NCBI RefSeq assembly: GCF_963576675.1
Contig: NC_088915.1
Location: forward strand, 89,103,501-89,167,500
Source: Euphorbia lathyris
Lineage: Eukaryota; Streptophyta; Magnoliopsida; Malpighiales; Euphorbiaceae
Direction of reading: 5' to 3'
DNA length: 64,000 bases
Positions 24,095 through 35,519 of this stretch are shown here, one piece after another. How positions within the stretch are numbered: position 1 is the stretch's first letter; every line of letters starts with the position of its first letter. A model generated the notes under the pieces. The model did not search any database, was not told the origin of the DNA, and saw only the letters and a list, made by a program, of their open reading frames with translations. The position numbers were made by a program, and so were the translations under genes.

Positions 24095-25125
24095 TTTGGG
24101 TAAGAATGGAAGGCTTACAAGCCCGGGCAAGCAAACAGAAAACAAACGCGAAACCAAGAAAGCGAGGAGAGAAAACTGAGCTAGATACTGATCATTCTAG
24201 CCGAAGCTCGGCCAGTCCGATCCGCATAAAGAATATCCTGGAGGCCTGCAGGAGGCGCACCACACTCGTGATGTCCCAAGACGAAAGAACCTGTGAAATT
24301 TTCCATCCAGTCAGCTGCTTTGTTTCCTTCCCTATAAGTATGAGTGAAACGAACTAGCCAATTACGATCCTGAATATCCTGACATCCGCAGATTAACCAT
24401 CTTAGAGGATGGTGAGCACTCGAACTTCTGGTCATAAGCATAAGAGCGGGGCTTGAGTCTAATTCAACAACAACTTTCTTGTATCTCCGGTTCCACACCA
24501 TCTTTAAACCAAAATAAAGTCCACATAGCTCGGCTAGGAAGGCAGTACAGATTCCAAGGTTAACAACAAACCCTCCTAACCAATTCCCATTTCCATCTCT
24601 AAGAACACCTCTCGCAGCTCCAGGGCCCGGGTTTCCTTTACTGGCGCCATCCGTGTTCATCTTAACCTAGTCCCCGTCGGGTGGCCTCCAACAGATCCAT
24701 TTCTCCTTTTTCCCTCTCATGCCAGAAGTCGAGATTAAATTAATAGCCACACAGTACTCCTGTGCCCGTCCTACGATGAACTCCGATCCAACTCTGAACC
24801 TCCTCTACTATCAAAAATTCTATTGTTTCTGGTTTTCCAGATCCACCAGATTGCAAACCCGAAAATCATATTCACTGTTAGCCAATCTTCACATAATAAG
24901 GTAAAGAAACTATTTCGCACCGTCGTAGGCACAAGATTCAGCCAAAGCTTCTTCACCTGTTCACAATCCCGCAGAATATGGAGGGTAGATTCAACTTGCC
25001 CACAAACACCATACGACAGATCGTTCGAAATCTTTCGTCGAACCCTATTTTCGTTACACAGTTTCCCATTGTGTTTCGCTAGCCAAATGAAATACCGAAT
25101 TCTTTCCGGAACCGCAACCTTCTCT
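24095..25125 (-). pseudogene. 5'-truncated LINE with RNase H domain, second copy
   Basis: The RNase H domain (24660 down to 24181) is open: MNTDGASKGNPG at its start, AELCGLYFGLKM, VVELDSSPALML and the late YREGNKAADWM with its aspartate. Upstream on the minus strand an in-frame stop and broken frames carry parts of the reverse transcriptase tail (FFTLLCEDWLTVNM). It shares the 3' part with the LINE at 14857-15863 but is better preserved. Confidence 0.85.
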
Positions 25126-25129
25126 GATC

Positions 25130-26830
25130 ATTTAACTTTGACTGTCACGTCGACTTTTTTAACATTGCTAATCTTTTTAAACTTTGTTTGCTAAAAGAAT
25201 GAATTTCAATCTACCTGTTTATCAAGTTTTGAAACACATAACCATATTTTAAAATGACTGAAATATGATGTTTATTTTTATACTTTTCACATTTAAAAAT
25301 GTGAAATGGTCCAAATTTACTCCTATCGTTTTTTGAGAAGTATATATTTACCCTTAACTTTTCTAATAAAAGATAAAGTTTATTCTATCTAACAGAAAAT
25401 TTAAACATAATGGTTTACTGTTATTTGACTCGTTATTTAATTGCATATTGAATCTTTCAAACATTAATTATGTCTAAAATATTTATTTTGTTACTAGCAG
25501 AGTTACAAACAACCTTCCAAACTGTCAACATTCGCGTTTATGAGATACAAATTGATCACAATCTCCCATAATGTCAATATTCAAGTTAGCCATATACAAC
25601 ATTATGGTGGTAGATCTGCTTATACATCTGGCAGGATTCGACATTTAACTATCTTGTATCAACCTAGTTTAGCTCGCATGACATTTACATCAGGCTCGGT
25701 CTGACTGAACCAAGCTAAGAAAAGTAATTTTCAAATCCAACTTGTTCAAATCTAACCTAATTTATATGTAAGTTCGTGCAAAATCAAATATTAAATATAC
25801 ATATCCAAGTCAAATGCATGAAAAATTGTCTTGAGTAGGCGAACAGATCCATGCATAAAAAAAATCTATTTTTATCGGGTTTTAGTCTTTTTGTGATTAG
25901 GGACTTATTTGGTTTTATTATTGTTATTTATTATTTGTTGCTTGTTTGCGAAAGATATTAACTGATTTTGATATCATGCGAAATGACGTCATGATTACCC
26001 CTTTTCATAATAAAGGTTACACAAAGACCGAGGGCAATCCCATAATTGGGATGACAGTCCAAGCCAAACAAGAAAAAAAAGGCTTAATCTTCGTTATTAA
26101 AACCCACAGCTCATACGCATGGCTTTGGGTCCAAATACAAGGAGAAACTTCTGGAATCCCACGAGATAAAGAATTTCTCCCAGGATTCGGAAATCTTTTA
26201 GGAACAGGAATCCTTTAACTCATAAAGATTTCTAATAAGATGACAACTTTAACCTAATCAAACACTATAAATATACATGTATAAGCACAAAGTTTGGTAC
26301 GTTGATTATGATTTCAAACCTTATTCTTACTCTCTTGTTCGGTCATAAATCATAAACTGGCGTACGCATCGGAACGGATTCGCCGAACTCCAACACCATC
26401 TGACCTACTTACTGTTTTGTAGATCCCTCACGACGCGGGATCATCATTGCGGTTTTGATACATAAGCAAGATCATATCACAAGTCATCAGATATTCTAAA
26501 TTTTGAAAAGTAAAAAGGGTGTTGTGTTCCTTGTACAACTTCATTTGCTTTTTCTTTTGTCCCCTTCCATTATTCCTCCTCAATTATCATTCTCAATGCT
26601 CAAAACACCAATTCGCCTCATCAAAATTCAAATTTCAATACTCCTACAACTATGTATTATACATGTCATTTACCTTACAAAAACCAAAAATTAATTGTGT
26701 ATCCATCCATATCTCAACCTCCAATATCTAAGAACAAGTTCTATAGTAAGCTCAGATACATAATGATTGATAATTTCATCGATAAGGTCCAACAGATCAA
26801 AAGCATAATAGAATTTACATTATTCAATTA
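25130..26830. other. Intergenic with retroelement-like patches
   Basis: 25250-25500 carries a dispersed AT-rich repeat. 25940-26460 is GC-richer, contains a 90-codon open frame (25946-26218) without a known domain, and ends in LTR-like sequence (CCTCACGACGCGGGATC). No gene is supported. Confidence 0.35.
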
Positions 26831-26835
26831 TGAAA

Positions 26836-27156
26836 ATCAAACCTGGTCTTTCTTCCGAAAATCTCGAGCGGGGTCAGTAAACCGGACCGTGAAAGAGCGA
26901 GAAAGGTTTTCGGGGTCGTCCTTCCCTGAGCCTTGATCAAAATTTTGCAAGTAACTATGCTCATCATAACAAGGTACCTGGTGGAAAGAAGTTTGGTCTT
27001 TTGTTTCTTAAACTTGACCCAAATTGTTTTCCATCTCTGCTTGTAAGCACATGGTCTTGAATCAGAATTACCAATTTCTTCATAGGAATTGCCTAGCTGA
27101 ATGCTGCTGCTCCTTCTTCTTCTGCTTAAACAGATACCCATTGAACCCAAAAACAC
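26836..27156 (-). pseudogene. Small conserved plant protein with one frameshift
   Basis: From 27156 (or the second ATG at 27141) the frame reads MGICLSRRRRSSS, a possible N-myristoylation and palmitoylation signal, and runs to RWKTIWVKFKKQK. The continuation is in another frame: YDEHSYLQNFDQG, then DPENLSRSFTVRFTDPARD, ending at a stop at 26836-26838. That C-terminal pattern recalls a family of about 100-residue plant proteins of unknown role. No intron fits the short gap, so a one-base frameshift (or sequencing error) is likely. Function unknown. Confidence 0.5.
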
Positions 27157-28908
27157 ATAAATAAAAAAGATGTTCTTATTCTTCTGCTAGTTGTTGTAGC
27201 CAATTGGGTTCAATAATGAATGTGAACATATCACTTTTATTGAGTGGCTGGAAGGATCTAAGCTATGTGGAAAGACTTTAATGACATGAAAATTTCTGAT
27301 GAAGATAATCATACAAGTCAGTATCAGATTGAGAGGCATGAGAGTTTATCAAATGTGCTTTTTAACTTCCTAACATTGTCAAAAATAGTCTGTCAATATA
27401 ACTACAACCTAACTGAAGAATGAAAGATCCATAAATTTTCACATGTGCACAAAGTAAAATGGAAAAGAATGAAATCAGCCGAACCAGAAGGAAACCTCAA
27501 TAAGAGGATGAAGCTTTTTAATCTTTCAAGGGTTTTGGAGAGATTTCCGACACCTTAGTGTTGGGGGAACAATAATTAAGGGCATACTGTGCAAGAGACT
27601 GATTCAGTCGATGCAAATATTCTTAGAAGTTCCCTAGAAAGGATAACAGGATCCCCATAAAGCAATGTTAAAAGGCATATCAAAACAATACACCTAAAAT
27701 GCTTATTCTAGAACGGAGGCAGGGAGATATTGACATGACTTGCAGGACATAGATCTAATTCATGTTGTCAAACAAAGACATCCAGAGTAAACGATGGTGG
27801 CACAGATGAAATTCACTACCGTAGGCAGGCAGGCCCAGCCCAGGTCAGTTACCTGCTTCTTGTTTGCATGAATCTTATCTTTGTCTTCTTAAGTCCGAAC
27901 TTCAAGATACTGTTCTCCCATAGCAGATGGAGGCAATATATAGATTCTTTGACCATTTAACCAAAGCAAAAAATCATTACATGATTTCTGGTTGTTCCAT
28001 ACCATATGACATTACAATTAGGAACTCTTTGTAGTAACTATAGTAACATGTGAATGCTCTTTTGGATCACTAAACTGATTCTCCAAAAAAAGTTCTAGAA
28101 CTTCTTCAAGAATTGAACCCAAATGAACTAGATGTGCCATTATGGTTCGGCAATTTTGAATTCCCAGACATCATTTTACTTCAATTTTACATAAGCCAAG
28201 TAGAAAAAGTTTAATTACAAGCAAAAAAATGAAAAGAAAGATGATGAGCATTATGAATCAAGTTCCCCAAAGCTCACAGCAATTAATCTGCCAAATAGGT
28301 AGATCATAATTTTATTGTACTGCTGGTACATTGAAGTATCAAACAGAGATAAAAGTGAATTATATTTGAGAAAACATTGAAGCATCGACCAGCAGCATTC
28401 AAAATCAGAAATAATTTAGTTCAAAGAAATACCTTTTTGACAAAACCTCTCAAACTAAATCTTAAATTGTTTACATTTACATCATGCATTTTCAAATTCA
28501 ATTGAATATAACTTTATTAGTTACAGTTCTAAAAGACCTCCATTTTCGCAAACTCCTTTCCGATGTTCTAACATACAAATCAGAAACAACAAGCTATAAA
28601 AAACTGGATCAGATTAAAGCATGATCAATCGTTTTCATACAATTAAAGTGGTACACTTTTCAACAAAGCTAGGAGCATAGAAGCATATTTTACTTGGCCA
28701 TGAATGCTCAAGCTTCTAAACTCAGCTTGCCTACTTAGACCCTATCAGCTACTCATAAGAAAAGTGATATATTCATCTTCATTATTGAGCCTCACAACAG
28801 GGTTCAATGGGTATCTGTTCAAGCACCAGAAGCATTAAGATAACTCAGGCCTTTCTTGGCCCGGTTCGCTGAGACGGACAGAAAACCCTGGCTGATCCTG
28901 CTTACCTA
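27157..28908. other. Intergenic, downstream of the FRIGIDA-like gene
   Basis: Moderate GC content and no open frame of note. The part next to 28908 should include the 3' untranslated region of the minus-strand FRIGIDA-like gene. No transposon ends are recognised. Confidence 0.4.
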
Positions 28909-31723
28909 TTATTGTGTATATGATGAAGGCTGATATGCAGGTGGAGCAGCAGTTCCATAATCATATGTGACATAGTTCGCCTGAACCCCGTAAGAAGCAC
29001 CTGTGCGGAAGCTAGCAACGCCTGATGCATTTTCCGCCGAAAGTGGATAATGCTGTTGAGTAATTGCAGCAGGGGTTTGACTGTGAGAAGCTCCATAAGT
29101 TGTTGGGTAAGAGGTAGTTGAATGTCCGTCATAGACGACACTCTGGGTAGGATAGTTGTATAGTCCCGAATATCTTGCCACCGGACTATGCTGTGGGATC
29201 GGAGCGGGATTCCTGCGTCCGAAAGGTGGATATGTAGTATTATTGGAAAATTTGGCAACTTTGGCTGGACGAAAAGCAGGCGGCTTCTGGCTTCTGCTGC
29301 TGCTACTTGCCCCATGGGATCGCTTATTTTTAGACTTTGCAGCAGCTGCTGAACTTTTCTTCCTCTCTGCCTTGGTTTTCTCCAGACGAGTAGCTCTCTT
29401 CCTTAAGACGTCAAGGGAGAACTCCGATTCGAGCTTGTGATCTTCAACACATTTGATTACCGCTTTGATCGAGTTCAGCTCCACTGTATTGGACTCATCC
29501 TGAAAACACAATTGGGAATCAAATCTTGCTAACTCTAGATGTTTTGAGTAAATGAAATAATACATAAACAAAATAAGTAACGCACCGTTGCAGCCGCACT
29601 AAAATTACCATTCTTCATGACAGTGAAGGTATTCTTCTTGGAGTTTCTCATGTAAGACTTGAGCAGAGAAACCGGAGAAAATCTTTCCGTCAAGCCAGAT
29701 TCATAGGCAAAATAAACAGCCTCTAGCTCCTTCTCATTTTTCACCAATTCGTCTATTATCTCTGCAGAAATCAGACAGGATGAATAAATTCCATACTTGG
29801 CATTTATCAACAATGTATGAAAACTGATAAAATCTGCAAAAAAACCGAAAAAGGACAAGACTAGTTTCTACTCTAAACCTGTCGATTATTCAAATTATCT
29901 CTTTTGCTTTTACCAACAGTTCTGAAATTCCATGATCAAACAAATGAATTTGCACACTGAAAAAGTGAGGTTCCATACCTAAAAGGGCGGCCCGGTCGCA
30001 TTACGCGTCCCCGCTGAGCGAGGGTCCGGGGAGGGGTCCCACCACAAGGGTGTATTGGGGGCAAGCCTTCCCTTGCCAATTTAATTGGCAAGAGGCCGCT
30101 CCTAAGACTCGAACCCGTGACCTCTGGTCACACGGCAACAACGTTTTACCGTTGCGCCAAGGCTCGCAAAATAAAAAGAGAGCTAAAACTAAATAATTAA
30201 GATACAAATTTACGCCCGACATATTCAGGAATGAGTTAATTAGGGCATAACGTTTTTGTTGGAGCAATGATATGGAACGGGAACTATTTTAATTAACACC
30301 AGATTTTCACAAGTCAATAACAGCTGAATATGTCAATTTTAACAATCAATAGTGGGGCTAGGACTTTTCGAACAAAGACGTTAAATGTGATGCAAACAAA
30401 TTCATATCTTTACCCATAAATAAATAGACACGGGTAGTGTAATCTATAAAAAATTACACAGATAAAGAACTCTATTTTCTTCCTGCCATCTGCAAATGCA
30501 TAATTTACGTAGTCTACTAATTGTGGCCAACATCACTAGCAGTTCAGATTCACCGTTAATATCATTTCCAGTCCTGTACTCATCGGTTGCAAACCTTGGA
30601 TGATAAGCCCAGGAAGCATATAAACAGGAGGGATTCACTTCTATCCCTGTTCATGGATAAGCTATTAGCTAGGCTATGAGAACCAGATGAGGAAAGGATC
30701 AAAATCGGGAATTAAACCCTTAATGCTCTGATACCATGTAACTGAAGTATTTCTGAAATAATCTAAGCTTATGTTATTCAATAGAATAGACCCAATATAT
30801 ACACACACAGAGAGTCCTAAACCAATACTAATTAGGAGAACCAAAAACCTAACCCAACTCTATCTAGGATAGGAGAACCGACTTATACATAGTTCTAACT
30901 AGGTTTAATGTGTAATAACAAACGATATCCTTATCATGCACTACATATAGGAAAAGGGTATAATGGGCAGTTCACCTCTAACCAACACCTATAAATACAC
31001 CTTAGTAACCATCAAGTAAGGGATCTGATTATCTCTCTCTTAATCTCTATCTAACTTGATCGTCAGAGTGTTCCCAGAGACCACTCCCGACGCAGGTCAA
31101 CCACACTCGATAGGCTTATTATTGTTCAGTCTCAATAATAAGGGGTTATGAGTGGAAACATAATCAATCTAATCTATGAAAAAATTCATTCACAAGTGCC
31201 TTAGCATCAAGGAACATCCACCTCTTCTTAAAAAAAAAACATATCACCATATCCCCATGGTTCAGTTGCATTGGTGCAATATGTATCATTCACCATTGAT
31301 ATCTTAAAGCATGAAACCTAGAAAACCAACAGAATATAACTGGTTGTTGGTAATAGGAGAAGAATTAAATCATATTCTCCTCACAACGAGGGCTGGCATT
31401 ACACTTCATTTGTATCATATACAACTAAGAAATATAAAAAATAGATGCTTAAAACTTTAAAAGCAAATTGCATCAACTAATGAGTTCAAATTTTGGGTGC
31501 ATTGCTTTCAAAGTAGTAGCTACTAGAATATAGGACTTGAAGGTGACAAACCATTACCATATCACTCGCAATCCAACAATAAAAATAGTAACATTCAATT
31601 CAACTCATAATCGCTACATCTTTATAAAACATAATTAACACAATGTCCACTATAGATGCAAGGCATTTGAAAGAGGTGGCAGTTTAGGGTTATCGTGTCA
31701 AAATTTGTCGTGAAATATGTTCC

Positions 31724-31783
<60 letters not shown>

Positions 31784-33086
31784 GCCACAAAAATGGCAAT
31801 CTGTGTCAATAGTGTAGTCTTCAAACAGTGATATTGTGGCAGCCAATGCACAGAAAGTAATGACAGTTGAATAAACACCCTTATGAACGTTGTTACTGAA
31901 ACAAAAGCATGGATGAGTATAAAAGGACGGCCCGGTGCACTACGCATCCCTGTTAAGCGAGGATCCGGGGAGGGGTCCCACCACAAGGGTGTACTACGGG
32001 CAAGCCTTCCCCTACCAATTTATTTGGCAAGAGACCGCCCCCAAAACTCGCCCTCAAAACATGGATGAATATATATAATATAAATGCGAACGAAAATGAT
32101 AATCTGTGTCAATAGTTTCGTATGTAAATGGTGTTATCCTGGCGGTAAATGGAAGTTGAATAACAACCCTGTTACTAAAACAAAAGCATGTGGTGCAAAA
32201 TCAAATTCGTACCTCCCATTTTCTCTCCAAAACCAATAGCTACAGCCAGTCTAGCCATATCTCTTCTTGAAGCATGTTCCATCACAAGCTTCATCAAGAA
32301 CCCCTCATCAAACCTCGACTTCAAACCGAATGCTACCACCATTTGCAAGAACATCACTGCCTCAGCAGGTCCCCAAACTCCACCTCCACTTCCGCCACTT
32401 CCAACACCTACATCCCCACCTACCTGCTCCTCCATCCATCTGTTTAATATCTTGGCAGCCCTCTCCACCACATTCCGCCCAAATTCAGGCTCTTTCTGTT
32501 TCCGACCACCCTCTGGGAAAAGTACTTGCACCAGCAATCCGCATGCCCAGCGCTTATCAGTGACCCCAAGCTTCTCAATTTTATTACTCACGAATTCATC
32601 CACTGCATCCAAAATTAACACCGCCGGGTCTACAGCTTCCATTATGGCAGAAGAAATCTCCGCCCGCAAGGATACGGATTCCTTCCGTTTAGACATAACG
32701 AACTTCAACAACCCGGAGGAGTCCATTCTCCTTGAAAACGACTTCAATGCATCCGACAAATTATCGAACTTGAAGGGCTTCTGGAACTCGGCGAGCGCAT
32801 TCTCCTTTTGCTCGTGGACTTTGGCAGCGGCAACAGACTCGCGTTCGGGGATGGAGGTTTCCCTCTGAGACAGTGATTCTAGGGTTTGATGGGAATTGGT
32901 TTCTAAGGACTGAAATTTGGAATCAAGGGTTTGACATTTCTGGGATAAGGAATTTTGGAGAGATGTGAAATGAGCAGTGAGCGTTGTGAATAGTTGGGTG
33001 CAAGATGAAAGAACTGTCTTTTGTGCCTCGAGGTGATCGATGAATTTCTGGGTTCTATCCGTGTTAATAGCTACCTCCGTAGCCAT
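28909..33086 (-). CDS. FRL: FRIGIDA-like protein, three exons
   Basis: FRIGIDA-like proteins are plant nuclear proteins related to the flowering regulator FRIGIDA. Exon 1 is 33086-32213, exon 2 29761-29586, exon 3 29499-28909, all with GT/AG borders and matching phases (1 then 0), giving 546 residues. Residues about 15-105 are heptad-rich, likely coiled coil (SCTQLFTTLTAHFTSLQNSL). The FRIGIDA core follows, with KFVMSKRKE, DPAVLILDAVDEF, a GFGEKMGE junction across intron 1, ESGLTERFSPVSLLKSYM and SIKAVIKCVEDHKLE. After a Lys/Arg-rich stretch (about residues 400-420, possible nuclear signal) the tail is Tyr/Ser/Pro-rich and ends SSYTQ. The N-terminus is closest to FRL4a/4b as I recall them. 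Intron 1 (2.45 kb) holds two Au SINE copies and an LTR piece. It looks intact. Confidence 0.9.
29981..30165 (-). mobile_element. Au SINE, near full length, in FRL intron 1
   Basis: On the minus strand it starts GAGCCTTGGCGCAACGG (box A) and has box B GGGTTCGAGTC. It continues through GGTGGGACCCCTCCCCGG to a GCCGCCCTTTT end, the known plan of plant Au SINEs. It has the same orientation as the host gene. Confidence 0.85.
30725..30920 (-). mobile_element. Short LTR with initiator-Met primer site (TRIM-like)
   Basis: The minus-strand segment 30920-30737 starts TGTTATTACAC and ends TCAGTTACA, 184 bp, TG to CA. It is followed directly by TGGTATCAGAGC, the classic primer-binding site for tRNA-iMet. 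No second LTR or coding sequence is seen, so this is a truncated small retroelement in FRL intron 1. Confidence 0.65.
31000..31180. other. Possible LTR fragment
   Basis: A TATA-like CTATAAATACACC, then a GC-richer stretch with CCACTCCCGACGCAGG. It resembles the R/U5 part of a plant LTR but lacks confirmed borders. Confidence 0.25.
31731..31780. repeat. (TA)n microsatellite
   Basis: Fifty bases of TA repeat in FRL intron 1. It creates long Tyr-Ile frames that are not genes. Confidence 0.95.
31794..32189. repeat. Intron duplication around a SINE
   Basis: 31794-31910 and 32081-32189 are diverged direct copies (shared AATCTGTGTCAATAGT, GTTACT(A/G)AAACAAAAGCATG). The second copy ends 24 bp from the exon 1 splice donor. 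The truncated Au SINE lies between them. Confidence 0.7.
31921..32059 (-). mobile_element. Au SINE, truncated
   Basis: It matches the 3' two thirds of the copy at 29981-30165 and lacks the Pol III promoter part. CATGGATGAGTAT and CATGGATGAATAT flank it (12 of 13), marking retroposition. Confidence 0.8.
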
Positions 33087-33179
33087 TGATTGCAGGACGG
33101 GGAACTTACCGGGATGAAGAAGTGACGGAGTCAGAGTCGATCGGTATAGCGGAAGAGAGGCGGAGTCGCGGCGGAAGAG

Positions 33180-33275
33180 GCGGAGTCAGTTGATCGGTGG
33201 AGGTGGAGGTGGAGGTGGAGGTGGATGTGGAGGTGGAGGCGGCGTCGAGGGGTGGAGGAGGCAGAGGTGTCGATT
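33180..33275. repeat. GGAGGT hexamer tract upstream of FRL
   Basis: GGTGGAGGTGGAGG-type repeats about 110-180 bp before the FRL start codon, probably in its 5' untranslated region or promoter. Confidence 0.7.
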
Positions 33276-33409
33276 GATAGATATATATTTTCTAGGGTTT
33301 TTTTTCCCCTTTTCTTCTGTTCTTTCTTTCTTATGTTCTTCTCTTAGTTAGGTTAGGCGGCGTTTTAATTTTTGTTAATTTATTTTATTTTTTTTTCAAA
33401 GTTTTTAAA

Positions 33410-33620
33410 TCATAATTTTAAGATTTTTTTTAAAAAAAATAAATAAATAACCGGGGTCACGCCGGTTCCCGGGCTAACCGCCGGGTCCCGGGTCAACCCC
33501 GGTTCTATCCGGTTATTTGAATATTCAAATAACCGGAGTGGTTCGGACCGGTTTTCTGGCCGGTTTCCGATTCGACCGGCCGGTCCGGTCCGGTCCGAGC
33601 CTGCTAACATTGATTCTAAT
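33410..33620. repeat. CCGG-rich inverted-repeat fragment
   Basis: Dense GGTTCCCGGGCTAACC and CCGGTCCGGTCCGG motifs with palindromic structure, including TTTGAATATTCAAA at the centre. It resembles the interior of plant foldback MITEs; no clean borders were found. Confidence 0.45.
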
Positions 33621-34039
33621 GTTGTTAGTAGTTCGATACCTTCTAATAATAGAAACCAATTATCAATATATTTTTTAATATATCTTTTATTGGAATTATT
33701 GATAGCTATTTTTTATATCTTTGAAATTCTTTTTAAATTTGCTGTTGATGTAAAATTGATCCCTCGATATAAGAGTGGAAGAATTCTAGAAATGTGGTTG
33801 TTCATAGGACATAAGCAAGTTGATAATTTCATGGAAGCAAGTATGATTGGAAAAGCAGACTAAATTTGGGACTTCAACCATCAACGAATCTCAACAACAA
33901 CAAATCTCAAACACAATGCCTAGTATCGATCAATTTTAATTTTTAGATTACATTCCAAGATGTTGACTTCCATTCAAAAGTCTCTTATATTTACGATTGA
34001 TTTCAATTTCAAAAAGTACATCCAATTTTACAAGTCATT

Positions 34040-34298
34040 CAGTGATTCTAGGGTTTGCTGGGAATTGGTTTCTAAGGACTGAAATTTGAAATCAAGGGTT
34101 TGACATTTCTGGGATAGGGAATTTTGGAGAGATGTGAAATGAGCAGTGAGCGTTGTGAATAGTTGGGTGCAAGATGAAAGAACTGTCTTTTAAGCCTCGA
34201 GGTGATCGATGAATTTCTGGGTTCTATCCGTGTTAATTGCTACCTCCGTAGCCATTGATTGCAGGACGGGGAACTTACCGGGATGAAGAAGTGACGGA
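34040..34298 (-). pseudogene. Duplicated 5' fragment of the FRL gene
   Basis: It matches 32871-33129 over 259 bp with no length change, offset 1169 bp, and covers the FRL 5' leader and first 72 codons. The start codon is kept (34255-34253) but codon 22, Gln in the intact gene, is TAA (34192-34190). Only a handful of substitutions are visible. It is a recent partial duplication on the same strand, upstream of the parent, and cannot encode the protein. Confidence 0.92.
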
Positions 34299-34797
34299 TT
34301 CGATTAGGAGAAAGGAAAATCCCAAAACCCTAATACGGAATTAGGAGGGAAGATAATATATGTTAAAGCATAGAATTTCGTTGTGGTAAGATTTGGATTG
34401 TGGATTTTCTGCCTGTCTTAAGCTTCCTGCTGCTGCTGCTAATGGCGAACAAAGATTACTAGTATGGTTGTCAAAAAGTATCGGGGAAAAAATAGAGGGT
34501 TAAAAGATTAAAGATTCAACCAGTTCAACCTGGGTATAGATGGATAAAATATAATAATTTTATTTATATTTTTACTTTTAAAAAAAGTAATAAAATATTA
34601 TTATTATTAAAAATATATATATTTACCAAAATATTTCTTTAATATCAATTAATAATTTTTTAAATATATCAAACTTATAAATTAAAAATATAATTTTAAT
34701 TTAATATACGTAACAATTTAAAAATATAAACTATATATTTTTTAAATTAAATAATAATTATTATTAATATTATTTACATGTAAATATTGGGTTTAAT
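34299..34797. other. AT-rich intergenic DNA
   Basis: Includes a short CTGCTGCTGCTG tract near 34430 and very AT-rich sequence after 34540. No gene is seen. Confidence 0.4.
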
Positions 34798-35519
34798 ATA
34801 GTAAGTTGTTATATACCGTAATTTTTTTTTATCCATCGCACTCTTTTGACATTTATGCCCGTCTCACTTTATTTTTATTTTTAAACTCAAATTTTTTTTC
34901 TCTCTTTCTCTCCCAAGTCTAAAAACCCGAATTTGACGAAAATTGATCCGAGTATTCCCGAAGACCATGATTTCGAACACGAAGTAATCTTACGATATAA
35001 ATTTAAATTAAAAATTAGTTTTTTAAATTTTGATTTTTTTAAGGAATAAGCCTAAACGGATGTGCCACTCAGTTCCACCATACGGTGGAACGGGTGCGCC
35101 ACCCGTTCCACATGATGGTGGAACGGGTGCGCGATACTTTTCACCTTACAGTGGAAAGTATGGCTGACGCTGTTGCCACCACGGGCGGAACGAACAGTTC
35201 ATCCGTTCCGCTCGTGGTGGCAACGTCGTCGGAGTTCCATTTAGGCAAAAAAAAAAAAAAACGGGTTCCGCCTCCGATTTCGGAGGCGGAACCCGTGATT
35301 TCGGACATATTTTTTTAAAAAAACTTATCGGAAAATTCATTAAGCCTTTTCCCCTTCCTTCCTTTAGCGGTATGTCGTTTTAGGTCGGGTTTTATGAAAA
35401 GCTTCAAAAGCTAGAGAGGACTTGAGAGTTTTTAGTTATTGGTTTGAAATTGTGAGGAGGGCATAAATATCAAAAGAGTGCGGTGGAAAGTATAACTTTT
35501 GCGGTATATAGCAATACCC
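34798..35519. mobile_element. Foldback element with GC-rich hairpin cassette
   Basis: The arms GTTATATACCGTAA...CGCACTCTTTTGACATTTATGCCC and their complement at 35461-35519 make imperfect inverted ends of about 60 bp. The centre (35060-35310) is a run of near-perfect GC-rich palindromes. Same family as 51581-52199 and 53581-54029. No clear target duplication is seen here. Confidence 0.65.
35060..35310. repeat. Cluster of perfect GC-rich palindromes
   Basis: Visible hairpins include GTTCCACCATACGGTGGAAC, a GTTCCACATGATGGTGGAAC pair, a long GTTGCCACCAC/GTGGTGGCAAC pair, and ACGGGTTCCGCCTCCG with its exact complement separated by four bases near 35260-35298. The GC content contrasts sharply with the AT-rich arms. 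Confidence 0.85.

Noticed and set aside
30100..30165. A tRNA gene suggested by box A and box B
   Set aside because: The boxes belong to an Au SINE and the sequence does not fold as a tRNA.
31622..31986. Open frames rich in Tyr-Ile
   Set aside because: They are translations of a TA microsatellite.
32188..32868. A 226-codon plus-strand frame
   Set aside because: It is the antisense shadow of FRL exon 1.
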